From Flavobacteriaceae bacterium UBA3591 (GTDB lineage: Bacteria > Bacteroidota > Bacteroidia > Flavobacteriales > Flavobacteriaceae), in the NCBI GenBank assembly GCA_002375695.1, contig DFMO01000006.1:124001-188000 (forward strand): a DNA stretch of 64,000 bases. Direction: 5' to 3'. Shown in pieces: positions 53,927 through 62,496 of the stretch (positions are counted from its first letter, which is position 1; each line of letters opens with the position of its first letter). Both the position numbers and the translations under genes were made by a program. The notes beneath the pieces were generated by a model. That model had not been told where the DNA came from. It worked only from the letters and a program-made list of their open reading frames with translations, and made no database searches.

Positions 53927-54898
53927 ATGAAAAAGATATTTATTTTACTAGCGTTTATAACCACTTCTAAATTTTACGCACAGCAACCATTTCAAAACAA
54001 TTTAAACAATATTGCCTTAGACGAAACCACTTCTTCAAGCTTAAAGCCAGAGGTTTCTTCAATGTCCAATTTCGACTTTAAGCCGAAGGAAATAGTTCGA
54101 AAAAATTTCGAGGACCATAAATCGCCTTATGAATGGAAATGGGTTCGCGACGGAATTTGGACAGGTGCAGCTTTAGGCGCAAGTGCATACGGATTAATCT
54201 TAATCCAAAATAAAGAACATATGCCGCTTGCCAAGCGTGAAAAATTTTTAAACGAAGTGAGCCTGCAAAATGAAATAGATAAAATTAATTCGATAGATCG
54301 ATGGGCAGCAGGAAACCACAACAAATCGGCCAATAAAATTAGCGATATCCCTTTTGCCCTATCTTTTGCCACTCCATTTGTTCTACTTTTAGATGATGAA
54401 ATTAACGACCATACAGGGCAATATTTAGGTTTGTATTTGGAAAGCTTAGCAACAACGGCGGCCGTATATTCAATTACTGCGGGACTGGTAAACCGAAGTA
54501 GACCCTACGTTTATGACAATAGCGGAACTACAGATAATGCTAGGAGGTTTAAAAACAACGGACAACGCTCTTTTTATTCGGGCCATGTTGCAGCAACTGC
54601 AACTGCTACCTTTTTTGCGGCAAAAGCGTACAGCGATTTTAATCCAAACGGAAGAGGTAAAACCTTAATTTGGATTGGTGCAGCTACATTGCCAGCAACT
54701 GTTGGAGCGCTTCGTATTGAAGCCGGTCAGCATTTTTTAACCGATGTTCTTTTAGGTTATGTTTTAGGAGCCGGAACAGGTATTTTGATTCCCGAATTAC
54801 ATAAAAAGAAACTTGAAAATATAGATATTTACCCAAGTAGCGGTACAAGTTTTAACGGCGATAATTACAACGCAATGGCCGTTAGGTATACTTTTTAA
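53927..54898 (+). CDS. PAP2 family phosphatase, membrane-associated
   Basis: 323 residues with a signal peptide (MKKIFILLAFITTSKFYAQ). The three PAP2 motifs are complete: NRSRPYVYD (about 191-199), RSFYSGHVAATA with the catalytic His (about 217-228), and RIEAGQHFLTDVLLG with the second His and Asp (about 266-280). Four or five membrane segments lie between. The active site faces the periplasm, so lipid phosphates such as undecaprenyl pyrophosphate or phosphatidic acid are likely substrates. It is followed by a bidirectional terminator. Confidence 0.9.
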   Translation: MKKIFILLAFITTSKFYAQQPFQNNLNNIALDETTSSSLKPEVSSMSNFDFKPKEIVRKNFEDHKSPYEWKWVRDGIWTGAALGASAYGLILIQNKEHMPLAKREKFLNEVSLQNEIDKINSIDRWAAGNHNKSANKISDIPFALSFATPFVLLLDDEINDHTGQYLGLYLESLATTAAVYSITAGLVNRSRPYVYDNSGTTDNARRFKNNGQRSFYSGHVAATATATFFAAKAYSDFNPNGRGKTLIWIGAATLPATVGALRIEAGQHFLTDVLLGYVLGAGTGILIPELHKKKLENIDIYPSSGTSFNGDNYNAMAVRYTF

Positions 54899-54904
54899 AA
54901 TAAA

Positions 54905-54947
54905 AAAGTGAGATTTGAAATACCTAAAATATCTCAAATCTCACTTT
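54905..54947. terminator. Bidirectional terminator between PAP2 and ychF
   Basis: A 14-bp stem, AAAGTGAGATTTGA / TCAAATCTCACTTT, with a 15-base loop between convergent genes, with A and T runs on either side. Confidence 0.85.
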
Positions 54948-54965
54948 AAAATTATTTAATAGCGT

Positions 54966-56060
<1,095 letters not shown>

Positions 56061-56370
56061 CTAAAATATATATTTATTGTAAACCTTAAATTAAATTGCG
56101 CTGGTTTACGAGGGTGCAAATATACATCTTCAAACTAAAATTTCGGTATTTGCTGTAAATACGTTTTATAAAATTAGTACATAAAAAATCTGTAGTATGA
56201 AATAGATTAAGAATTAAATCAATATAAAAACAGTCATATTTTAAGAAAAATTATAAAAAAAGTAAGTTTTCGTTATTTTTTTAAGAATTACTTATCATAT
56301 AATATTTCATATTAACTTATTCAGTAAATATCTTTGTGGTAACAAAAAAAATACAACCATAAAAACGAAA
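56061..56370. other. 310-base gap between ychF and a secreted protein gene
   Basis: Very AT-rich and without an open reading frame of note. It contains the likely ychF -7 element at 56117-56124 (minus strand) and, on the plus strand, TATCTTTG at 56329-56336, a -7 candidate for the gene at 56371. No hairpin, repeat or RNA gene is evident. Confidence 0.6.
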
Positions 56371-56907
56371 ATGATGAAAAAGACACTTTTAATTTTTGCA
56401 TTAGCAGCGTGTACCGTTGGTTTTGCTCAAGATAACAAGAATAAAAATAAAAAAAGCGAAACTGTAGTTACTAAAACAGCAGTTACCGATAAAGAAGGAA
56501 CTAATGTTTCTACTAAAGCTGTAACAAGAACAAAAAAACAAGTACTTGCTTTAGAGGCTAGTGATGCAAACCAAACAAACCAAAGCGTTGTAATGAAACC
56601 GGCGGTTATTAATACCGAGGTAAATTACGGGCTTAACGGTGACCGATTTAAATTTACGAGCCAGAAAGACGAAGACGGATATAGATTGATGACAGTTAAA
56701 GACAATGCTACAAACGAAGAATACGCCATTATTAAACCTACATCGCAAAATGGATATTATATTATGTCTAAAGATGGAAACTCCTCTTTTGGATATTTTA
56801 ACGATAAAGGAAATTTTGTAGTAGAACGCTATGATCCTAAAAAAGGTGCTATTGTGACCGATGTTTATAAATTACATATGTCTAGCGATAGTTCAATGAA
56901 AAAATAA
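56371..56907 (+). CDS. Secreted hypothetical protein
   Basis: 178 residues with a signal peptide (MMKKTLLIFALAACTVGFAQ) and a start at ATGATG, either Met being possible. The mature part opens with a Lys/Thr-rich low-complexity region (NKNKNKKSETVVTKTAVTDK). A globular beta-rich domain follows (about 75-178), with GDRFKFTSQKDEDGYRLM and SFGYFNDKGNFVVERYDP, that I do not recognise. It is exported to the periplasm or beyond. It is monocistronic, ends in a strong terminator and has a -7 candidate at 56329-56336. Function unknown. Confidence 0.7.
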   Translation: MMKKTLLIFALAACTVGFAQDNKNKNKKSETVVTKTAVTDKEGTNVSTKAVTRTKKQVLALEASDANQTNQSVVMKPAVINTEVNYGLNGDRFKFTSQKDEDGYRLMTVKDNATNEEYAIIKPTSQNGYYIMSKDGNSSFGYFNDKGNFVVERYDPKKGAIVTDVYKLHMSSDSSMKK

Positions 56908-56936
56908 TCCACTAAATTAAATTCTCCCCACAATAG

Positions 56937-56975
56937 AAAACCGCCTCTTAAATTTTAAATTTAAGAGGCGGTTTT
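56937..56975. terminator. Strong bidirectional terminator after the secreted protein gene
   Basis: An inverted repeat of about 17-19 bp (left arm AAAACCGCCTCTTAAATT) with a tiny loop, T5 on the plus side and A4 on the minus side. It ends the secreted protein gene and the ferredoxin gene. Confidence 0.88.
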
Positions 56976-56997
56976 TGATTTTTAAAACTAAAAGTTT

Positions 56998-57348
56998 TTA
57001 TTCTTTGTGCATAAACGCTTGCTTTGCTAGCAGTTCTTCATCTGTTTCTACGTTATCATCATCGGGGACACAGCAATCTACAGGGCACACGGCGGCACAT
57101 TGCGGCTCATCGTGAAAGCCTTTACATTCGGTACACTTATCTGCAACTATAAAATATATTTCGTCACTAACGGGTTCTTGCGCCTCGTTGGCATCTACTT
57201 GTTTTCCATTAGGAAGCACTACTTGACCGTCTAAATCTGTTCCATCTGCGTATCGCCAATCGTCTGCACCTTCATAAATAGCCGTATTTGGGCACTCGGG
57301 TTCGCAAGCGCCACAGTTTATACATTCATCGGTTATAATTATTGCCAT
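56998..57348 (-). CDS. Ferredoxin with two 4Fe-4S clusters
   Basis: 116 residues. Cluster I ligands are in CINCGACEPECP, and cluster II ligands in CTECKGFHDEPQCAAVCP, where the inserted residues between the second and third Cys are typical of the Allochromatium/flavobacterial type. A further Cys pair (DCC) follows. It carries low-potential electrons. It is divergent from the LuxC-like acyl-CoA reductase, and the two promoters face each other across a CG step. The partner enzyme is not proven. It has its own terminator. Confidence 0.92.
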   Translation of the reverse strand: MAIIITDECINCGACEPECPNTAIYEGADDWRYADGTDLDGQVVLPNGKQVDANEAQEPVSDEIYFIVADKCTECKGFHDEPQCAAVCPVDCCVPDDDNVETDEELLAKQAFMHKE

Positions 57349-57403
57349 AGCTTTTACTTTTTCTAACTTTGCGCAAATTTAAGGCTATCAATCGCAACTC
57401 CAA
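57342..57403. promoter_or_regulatory. Face-to-face divergent promoters of ferredoxin and acyl-CoA reductase
   Basis: Plus strand: TTG (57342-57344), 19 bases, TAACTTTG (57364-57371). Minus strand: TTG (complement of 57401-57403), 19 bases, TAAATTTG (complement of 57374-57381). The two -7 elements are 2 bases apart and form TAACTTTGCGCAAATTTA. Both are full consensus matches. Two polymerases could not sit on them at once. Confidence 0.7.
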
Positions 57404-57410
57404 AATTAGT

Positions 57411-58430
57411 ATGCAATTAAAACAAAGAATTAACGCTTTTATCGCTTTAGGGAAGTTTTTAGCTGAAGTTGAAAACACAAAGCCCGAAGTTTTAAAACAA
57501 GCCGAGGCACAGAACGGATGGTTTACCGAAGATAATATCAAGTTTTCGCTTAAAAACTGGTCACAAGCACTTTCTGAAGACAACATTAAAAAATGGGTTG
57601 AAAATTACAACATATCTTCAACATCTTCATCACCAAAAACAGTTGCGGTAATTATGGCCGGGAATGTACCCCTGGTAGGTTTTCACGATTTTTTATCGGT
57701 TTTAATCACGGGAAATAAAATAATTGCCAAACTTTCATCAAATGATAAAATTTTATTGCCGTTTATTGCATCGCAATTAATTAAAGTTGAACCGAATTTT
57801 AAATCCTTAATTGAATTTACCGATAAACAACTTCAAAACTTCGATGCTGTTATTGCTACGGGTAGCGATAATACTGCGCGGTATTTTGAGTATTACTTTA
57901 GCAAATATCCAAATATTATTCGGAAGAATAGAAATTCGGTTGCAGTGTTAACTGGGGAAGAAACAATGGATGAGCTCGAGGCATTGGCTAACGATATTTT
58001 CCGCTATTTTGGTCTTGGTTGCCGTAACGTATCAAAATTATACCTGCCTCAAGATTATAATTTTGAAGCTTTTTTTAAAGCCATGTACAGCTGGAAAGCC
58101 ATTATTAACAACAACAAATACATCAATAATTACGATTATAACAAGGCTGTGTATTTAATGGATAGCTTTCCGCTACTCGATAACGAATTTATGTTGTTAA
58201 AGGAAGACAGCGCCTTCTCCTCTCCTATTTCGGTAGTATTTTATGAAAAATATAGCTCGATTGATAACCTTAAAATTGAATTAGCCGAAAATTCGAGTAA
58301 AATACAATGTGTTGTTTCCAACGCAAATATTAAAAACAAAGTAGCCTTTGGAGAAACACAATCGCCAGCACTTTGGGATTATGCAGATGGTGTTGACACC
58401 GTTGATTTTCTGTTGAAAATTTCTGAATAA
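57411..58430 (+). CDS. LuxC-like acyl-CoA reductase
   Basis: 339 residues from the ATG at 57411; a longer frame to 57369 exists but lies inside the promoter. It has the aldehyde dehydrogenase-like fold of LuxC: VAVIMAGNVPLVGFHDFLSVL, then VLTGEETMDELEALANDIF and the catalytic Cys in YFGLGCRNVSKLYLP. It should reduce an acyl-CoA or acyl-thioester to the aldehyde with NAD(P)H. It is the first gene of a run with serC and serA, an order seen in other Flavobacteriia. The substrate is unknown. A role in lipid or polyketide-like chemistry is possible but not shown. Confidence 0.88.
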   Translation: MQLKQRINAFIALGKFLAEVENTKPEVLKQAEAQNGWFTEDNIKFSLKNWSQALSEDNIKKWVENYNISSTSSSPKTVAVIMAGNVPLVGFHDFLSVLITGNKIIAKLSSNDKILLPFIASQLIKVEPNFKSLIEFTDKQLQNFDAVIATGSDNTARYFEYYFSKYPNIIRKNRNSVAVLTGEETMDELEALANDIFRYFGLGCRNVSKLYLPQDYNFEAFFKAMYSWKAIINNNKYINNYDYNKAVYLMDSFPLLDNEFMLLKEDSAFSSPISVVFYEKYSSIDNLKIELAENSSKIQCVVSNANIKNKVAFGETQSPALWDYADGVDTVDFLLKISE

Positions 58431-58495
58431 AAACAGCATAATTGCCACATTTTTAGCGGTATAATTTACATCTTTGTACGATAACCCTCCCGAGA

Positions 58496-59563
58496 ATGAA
58501 AAAACATAATTTTAGTGCAGGCCCGTGTATTTTACCGCAGTCTGTGTTTCAAAAAGCATCGCAGGCAGTCTTAAATTTTAATGATTTAGACCTTTCTATT
58601 TTAGAAATCTCACATCGCAGCAAAGATTTTGTTGAAGTTATGGAAACTGCCCGTAACTTGGCGTTAGAACATTTGGGACTTCAAAATTCAAACTACACTG
58701 CACTTTTTTTACAAGGCGGTGCGAGTATGCAATTTTTAATGACTGCTTATAATCTTTTAGAGAATAAAGCAGCCTACCTAAACACCGGCACGTGGAGCAG
58801 TAAAGCGATAAAAGAGGCAAAATTAATTGGCGAAGTGATAGAAGTAGCGTCATCGGCAAAAGATAATTTTAACTACATTCCAAAAAACTATACCATTCCA
58901 AATCATGTAGATTATTTTCACTGTACCAGTAATAATACCATATTTGGAACACAAATGCATCAATTTCCCGATACTTCGGCGCCTATGGTTTGCGACATGA
59001 GTAGCGATATTTTTTCAAGAGAATTAGACTTTAAAAAATTTAGCTTAATATATGCCGGCGCTCAAAAAAATATGGGTCCCGCTGGCACGACTTTAGTTGT
59101 AATAAAGAATGATATTTTAGGTCGCGTTTCAAGAGCTATTCCTTCTATGCTCAATTATAAAACCCATATAGAAAAAGAGAGCATGTTTAATACGCCACCG
59201 GTTTTTTCAGTTTATGTTTCAATGTTAACTATGCAATGGCTAAAAGATAAAGGAGGCATAAAAGCTATTGCCAAACAAAATGAAAAAAAGGCAAATTTGT
59301 TGTATTCTGAAATTGACCGCAATCCGCTGTTTAAAGGCTTGGTTGCCAATAAAGAAGATCGCTCGCAAATGAATGCTACCTTCACTTTAGAGAGTAAAGA
59401 TTTAGAGTCAGCGTTTGAAGATTACCTTAAAGAAGCTGGAATAAACGGTTTAAAAGGTCATCGTAGCATTGGCGGTTATCGCGCTTCCATGTATAATGCG
59501 CTGCCGTTAGATAGCGTTGAAGTGTTGGTGGAAACTATGCAAACTCTTGAAAAAAACGCCTAA
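58496..59563 (+). CDS. serC: Phosphoserine aminotransferase
   Basis: 355 residues of the class V PLP fold. Diagnostic motifs are the opening NFSAGPCILPQSVF, LFLQGGASMQF, and IYAGAQKNMGPAGTTLV with the PLP lysine. The ending GHRSIGGYRASMYNAL is also characteristic. It converts phosphohydroxypyruvate and glutamate to phosphoserine in the serine pathway, or the matching step in PLP synthesis. It is followed 36 bases later by the dehydrogenase gene that would make its substrate, a clear functional pair. Confidence 0.96.
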   Translation: MKKHNFSAGPCILPQSVFQKASQAVLNFNDLDLSILEISHRSKDFVEVMETARNLALEHLGLQNSNYTALFLQGGASMQFLMTAYNLLENKAAYLNTGTWSSKAIKEAKLIGEVIEVASSAKDNFNYIPKNYTIPNHVDYFHCTSNNTIFGTQMHQFPDTSAPMVCDMSSDIFSRELDFKKFSLIYAGAQKNMGPAGTTLVVIKNDILGRVSRAIPSMLNYKTHIEKESMFNTPPVFSVYVSMLTMQWLKDKGGIKAIAKQNEKKANLLYSEIDRNPLFKGLVANKEDRSQMNATFTLESKDLESAFEDYLKEAGINGLKGHRSIGGYRASMYNALPLDSVEVLVETMQTLEKNA

Positions 59564-59599
59564 AAAAAAACATAAATTAAAAAACAGATACTATATTAT

Positions 59600-60556
59600 A
59601 TGAAAATATTAGCAAACGACGGAATTTCAAAAAGCGGAATAAATGCGCTACATGCAGCAGGTTTTGAAGTTTTCACCGTACATGTTGCACAACAACAACT
59701 TCAAAATTATATAAATGAAAACAGTATTGAAGTTTTACTTGTGCGCAGTGCTACCAAAGTTCGAAAAGAGTTAATTGAAAACTGCCCGAGCTTAAAAATT
59801 ATTGGCCGTGGTGGCGTAGGTATGGATAATATTGATGTAGATTACGCCGCTAAAAAAGGAATTCACGTAATTAACACACCAACCGCCTCATCTGAATCTG
59901 TTGCCGAATTGGTTTTCGCACATTTGTTTGGTGGGGTAAGATTTTTGCACGATGCCAATCGCAATATGCCTTTGGAAGGTGATACAAGGTTTAAAGATTT
60001 AAAGAAAAGCTATAGCGGCGGACGCGAATTACGCGGCAAAACTTTAGGAATTATTGGTTTTGGAAAAATAGGTCGCCAAGTTGCAAAAATTGCCTTAGGT
60101 TGCGGAATGAAAGTTATTGCAAGCGACCATCAAGTAGGACAAGCCGATATAAAACTTACATTTTTTGACGGTCAAGATATTACATTGCAAATTAAAACTG
60201 CGCCTATTGATACGCTAATTCAAAAAAGCGACTTTATTAGTCTGCATGTGCCAGCACAGTCGGGGTATATAATTGGAAAAGATGAAATAGAAAAGATGAA
60301 AACTGGTGTTGGAATTATCAATACTGCACGGGGTGGAATTTTAGATGAAGTTGCTTTGATAGAAGCAATAGATGAAGGAAAAGTTTCATTCGCAGCGCTC
60401 GATGTTTTTGAAAACGAACCAACCCCATCGATAAAAGTATTAATGAATGAGGCTATTTCACTATCGCCACATATTGGTGCTGCTACAATTGAAGCCCAAG
60501 ACCGTGTAGGCATTGAATTGGCCGAACAAATAATAAACTTAACGACAAAGGCGTAA
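59600..60556 (+). CDS. serA: D-3-phosphoglycerate dehydrogenase (D-2-hydroxyacid dehydrogenase family)
   Basis: 318 residues. The NAD-binding GIIGFGKIGRQVAKIAL, the catalytic Arg (NTARGGILDE), Glu (ENEPTPS) and His (LSPHIGAATIEAQ) are present. The protein lacks the C-terminal ACT domain of E. coli SerA, so no serine feedback through that domain is expected, as is common in Bacteroidota. It lies directly after serC, which strongly supports phosphoglycerate dehydrogenase over other members of the family. Some uncertainty about substrate remains. Confidence 0.88.
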   Translation: MKILANDGISKSGINALHAAGFEVFTVHVAQQQLQNYINENSIEVLLVRSATKVRKELIENCPSLKIIGRGGVGMDNIDVDYAAKKGIHVINTPTASSESVAELVFAHLFGGVRFLHDANRNMPLEGDTRFKDLKKSYSGGRELRGKTLGIIGFGKIGRQVAKIALGCGMKVIASDHQVGQADIKLTFFDGQDITLQIKTAPIDTLIQKSDFISLHVPAQSGYIIGKDEIEKMKTGVGIINTARGGILDEVALIEAIDEGKVSFAALDVFENEPTPSIKVLMNEAISLSPHIGAATIEAQDRVGIELAEQIINLTTKA

Positions 60557-60598
60557 TTTCGCTATCTTGTATCTTTTAATTTCTTAATAACTTAAATT

Positions 60599-61234
60599 AT
60601 GGCTTCTATTTTAGACATTCTAAATACCGACGTAGGAAAACAGCTTATCAATGCTGCGAGTTCCAAAACTGGAGAATCATCAGATAAAACTGCAACAGTT
60701 TTAAGCATGGCACTTCCTGTAATTTTAGGCGCAATGAAAAAAAATGCCGCTACCCCCGAAGGAGCTAAAAGCTTAAATAATGCGCTGGAAAACAGCAAAC
60801 ACGACGGCTCTATTTTAAATCAACTTGGCGATTTACTGGGTGGCCAACAGGTAGATAGTAGTCTTATGAATGATGGTGCTGGCATTTTAAGCCACGTACT
60901 AGGCGGAAAGCAACAACAAGTTGAACAAGGCATAAGTAAAGTAAGCGGAGTAGATTCCAATGCAGTGGCCAAAATTATTCAAATGGCCGCCCCAATAATT
61001 ATGGGAATATTGGGCAGTCAAAAACGAAAAGACAATGTAGGCGAAAATAACATTGGCGATTTATTAGGTTCTGTTTTAGGAAAAAATAACAATCACGACC
61101 AATCGCTAATTACCACTTTATTAGACGCCGATGGCGACGGAAGCGTAGTTGACGATATTGCCGGAATGGTTTTAGGCGGCAGTAAGAAAAAAGGTGGTAT
61201 TGGCGGAATGCTTGGCGGACTTTTTGGCAAATAA
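60599..61234 (+). CDS. DUF937 domain-containing protein
   Basis: 211 residues. The opening MASILDILNTDVGKQLINAASSKTGESSDKTATVLSMALPVILGAM and the NNALENSKHDGSILNQLGDLLGGQQ segment are typical of DUF937, a Gly/Asp-rich helical family. The end is Gly-rich with LLDADGDGSVVDDIAGMVLGG, one EF-hand-like loop. There is no signal peptide. It may be a cytosolic or export-associated structural protein. No function is known. It follows serA by 43 bases and may be in the same unit. Confidence 0.82.
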   Translation: MASILDILNTDVGKQLINAASSKTGESSDKTATVLSMALPVILGAMKKNAATPEGAKSLNNALENSKHDGSILNQLGDLLGGQQVDSSLMNDGAGILSHVLGGKQQQVEQGISKVSGVDSNAVAKIIQMAAPIIMGILGSQKRKDNVGENNIGDLLGSVLGKNNNHDQSLITTLLDADGDGSVVDDIAGMVLGGSKKKGGIGGMLGGLFGK

Positions 61235-61399
61235 GTGATTTTTCACTTGTACTACTGAAATTGAGTTTAAAGTCTTAGTACGTAGGTTTAGATTAATTAA
61301 AGTTAAAGCTAATAGTCTTCAGCTAACATTTTATACCTTTGCAAACTAATTCTTGTCAAAGATTGTTTCTAAACCATCTTTCAATTTAAAACAAAACAG

Positions 61400-61822
61400 A
61401 TGAGAAACATTATTTTTATTATAGTGCTATCTATCGCAATTTACAGTTGTGGGTCGGGGAACCAAACTATTTCGAGCACACCCCCTTCTCAAACCAATAC
61501 AAATGATACCATTAGAATTGCGAATGAAGATTTGGAATATGAAATTATTATTGTTGAACAGGGGTTTGATTCGTGGCTTGTTTCGCAACCGCCACGTGGG
61601 TTTTACGGCCAGACTAAGTTAGAATCAAAAAACAGACAATTTGTTACTGAATACAACTCAAGGGTTTTACAACCTAATAGATTTCCTCCCGGTTTATATT
61701 CAGAGCAAATTAATTATGACCCTGGAACAGATTACGGCTATGAAGTAAATTACTTACTGTATAATTATTTAGTTTACTTTCAAGAAAAATACAATCAGAA
61801 ATTTATAGGCGGAAGAAATTGA
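61400..61822 (+). CDS. DUF6146 family lipoprotein
   Basis: 140 residues. The signal ends IAIYSC (Cys17) before GSGNQTIS. The mature part holds the family motif LEYEIIIVEQGFDSWLVSQPPRGFYGQTKLESKN, then YEVNYLLYNYLVYFQEKYNQ. It is a periplasmic or outer membrane lipoprotein of unknown role. TACCTTTG at 61334-61341 is a likely -7 element. It overlaps the next gene by four bases, and the order DUF6146-DUF6787 is conserved among Flavobacteriia. Confidence 0.78.
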   Translation: MRNIIFIIVLSIAIYSCGSGNQTISSTPPSQTNTNDTIRIANEDLEYEIIIVEQGFDSWLVSQPPRGFYGQTKLESKNRQFVTEYNSRVLQPNRFPPGLYSEQINYDPGTDYGYEVNYLLYNYLVYFQEKYNQKFIGGRN

Positions 61823-62121
61823 AAAAATTAAAAGAACGTTGGAATATCCAATCTAACGGCCAACTATTTATTGTTTTTTTAGTATTTGCGATTACAGGTA
61901 GCTCCTCTGCCAAATTAGGCGCGCCAGTGTCGCAATTTTTTGAAATTACCAAAGATCTTGGCTGGTATGTATATTGGCCATTTAGAATTTTAATAATATT
62001 TCCTATTTATCAAGTTTTACTTGTTTTATTTGGATGGATTTTTGGACAATTTGATTTTTTTTGGACATTCGAAAAAAAGATGCTAACAAATATGGGCTTA
62101 GGTTTTCTATTTAAAAAGTGA
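61819..62121 (+). CDS. DUF6787 family membrane protein
   Basis: 100 residues with two predicted membrane helices (about 14-32 and 48-76) around a short loop. A typical N-terminus KKLKERWNIQSNGQLFIVFLVFAITGSSSAKL and the ending FFWTFEKKMLTNMGLGFLF identify DUF6787. The start is a TTG that overlaps the previous stop codon, so translation is coupled. The next gene starts within its end. It is an inner membrane protein of unknown role. Confidence 0.78.
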   Translation: MKKLKERWNIQSNGQLFIVFLVFAITGSSSAKLGAPVSQFFEITKDLGWYVYWPFRILIIFPIYQVLLVLFGWIFGQFDFFWTFEKKMLTNMGLGFLFKK

Positions 62122-62447
62122 AAGTTTTAAAACTAAATATTACGCAAGCTTTAATAGCTACTGTTTTTTGCTTGGCACTTCTGTTGCCATCGGCAGTAGA
62201 CTTTGCGCATATATTTGAAAGCCACGAACACAAAACGTGTACAGATCTTTCAACTCATCTTCACGAAAAGCAACTAGATTGCTCTATTTGCGATTTTCAC
62301 TTTTCAGTTTTTAATTTTGAGCCAATTGCAGTAACTGAGTTTGCTGTCCTTAATGGTTTTAAAAAGGTTGAAACTACATATTACTTTCCGAAATTAAGCT
62401 CACCAGCTACCCACTTCTATCTTAGAGGACCGCCTTTGCTTTCTTAA
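62118..62447 (+). CDS. Small His/Cys-rich exported protein upstream of a TonB receptor
   Basis: 109 residues from a GTG that overlaps the DUF6787 stop by four bases. A membrane-type N-terminal helix (about 10-30: LIATVFCLALLLPSAVDFAHIF) may be a signal anchor. The following HIFESHEHKTCTDLSTHLHEK then CSICDFHF segment has at least five His and three Cys and looks like a metal site. The rest is hydrophobic and ends in GPPLLS. I do not recognise the family with certainty. The next gene is a TonB-dependent receptor, so a role in metal sensing, trapping or receptor loading is suggested by position. Confidence 0.65.
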   Translation: MKVLKLNITQALIATVFCLALLLPSAVDFAHIFESHEHKTCTDLSTHLHEKQLDCSICDFHFSVFNFEPIAVTEFAVLNGFKKVETTYYFPKLSSPATHFYLRGPPLLS

Positions 62448-62496
62448 TTACCTCGCCCTTATTAAACATAATTTTATTTTATTAAACTAAGAAAGC

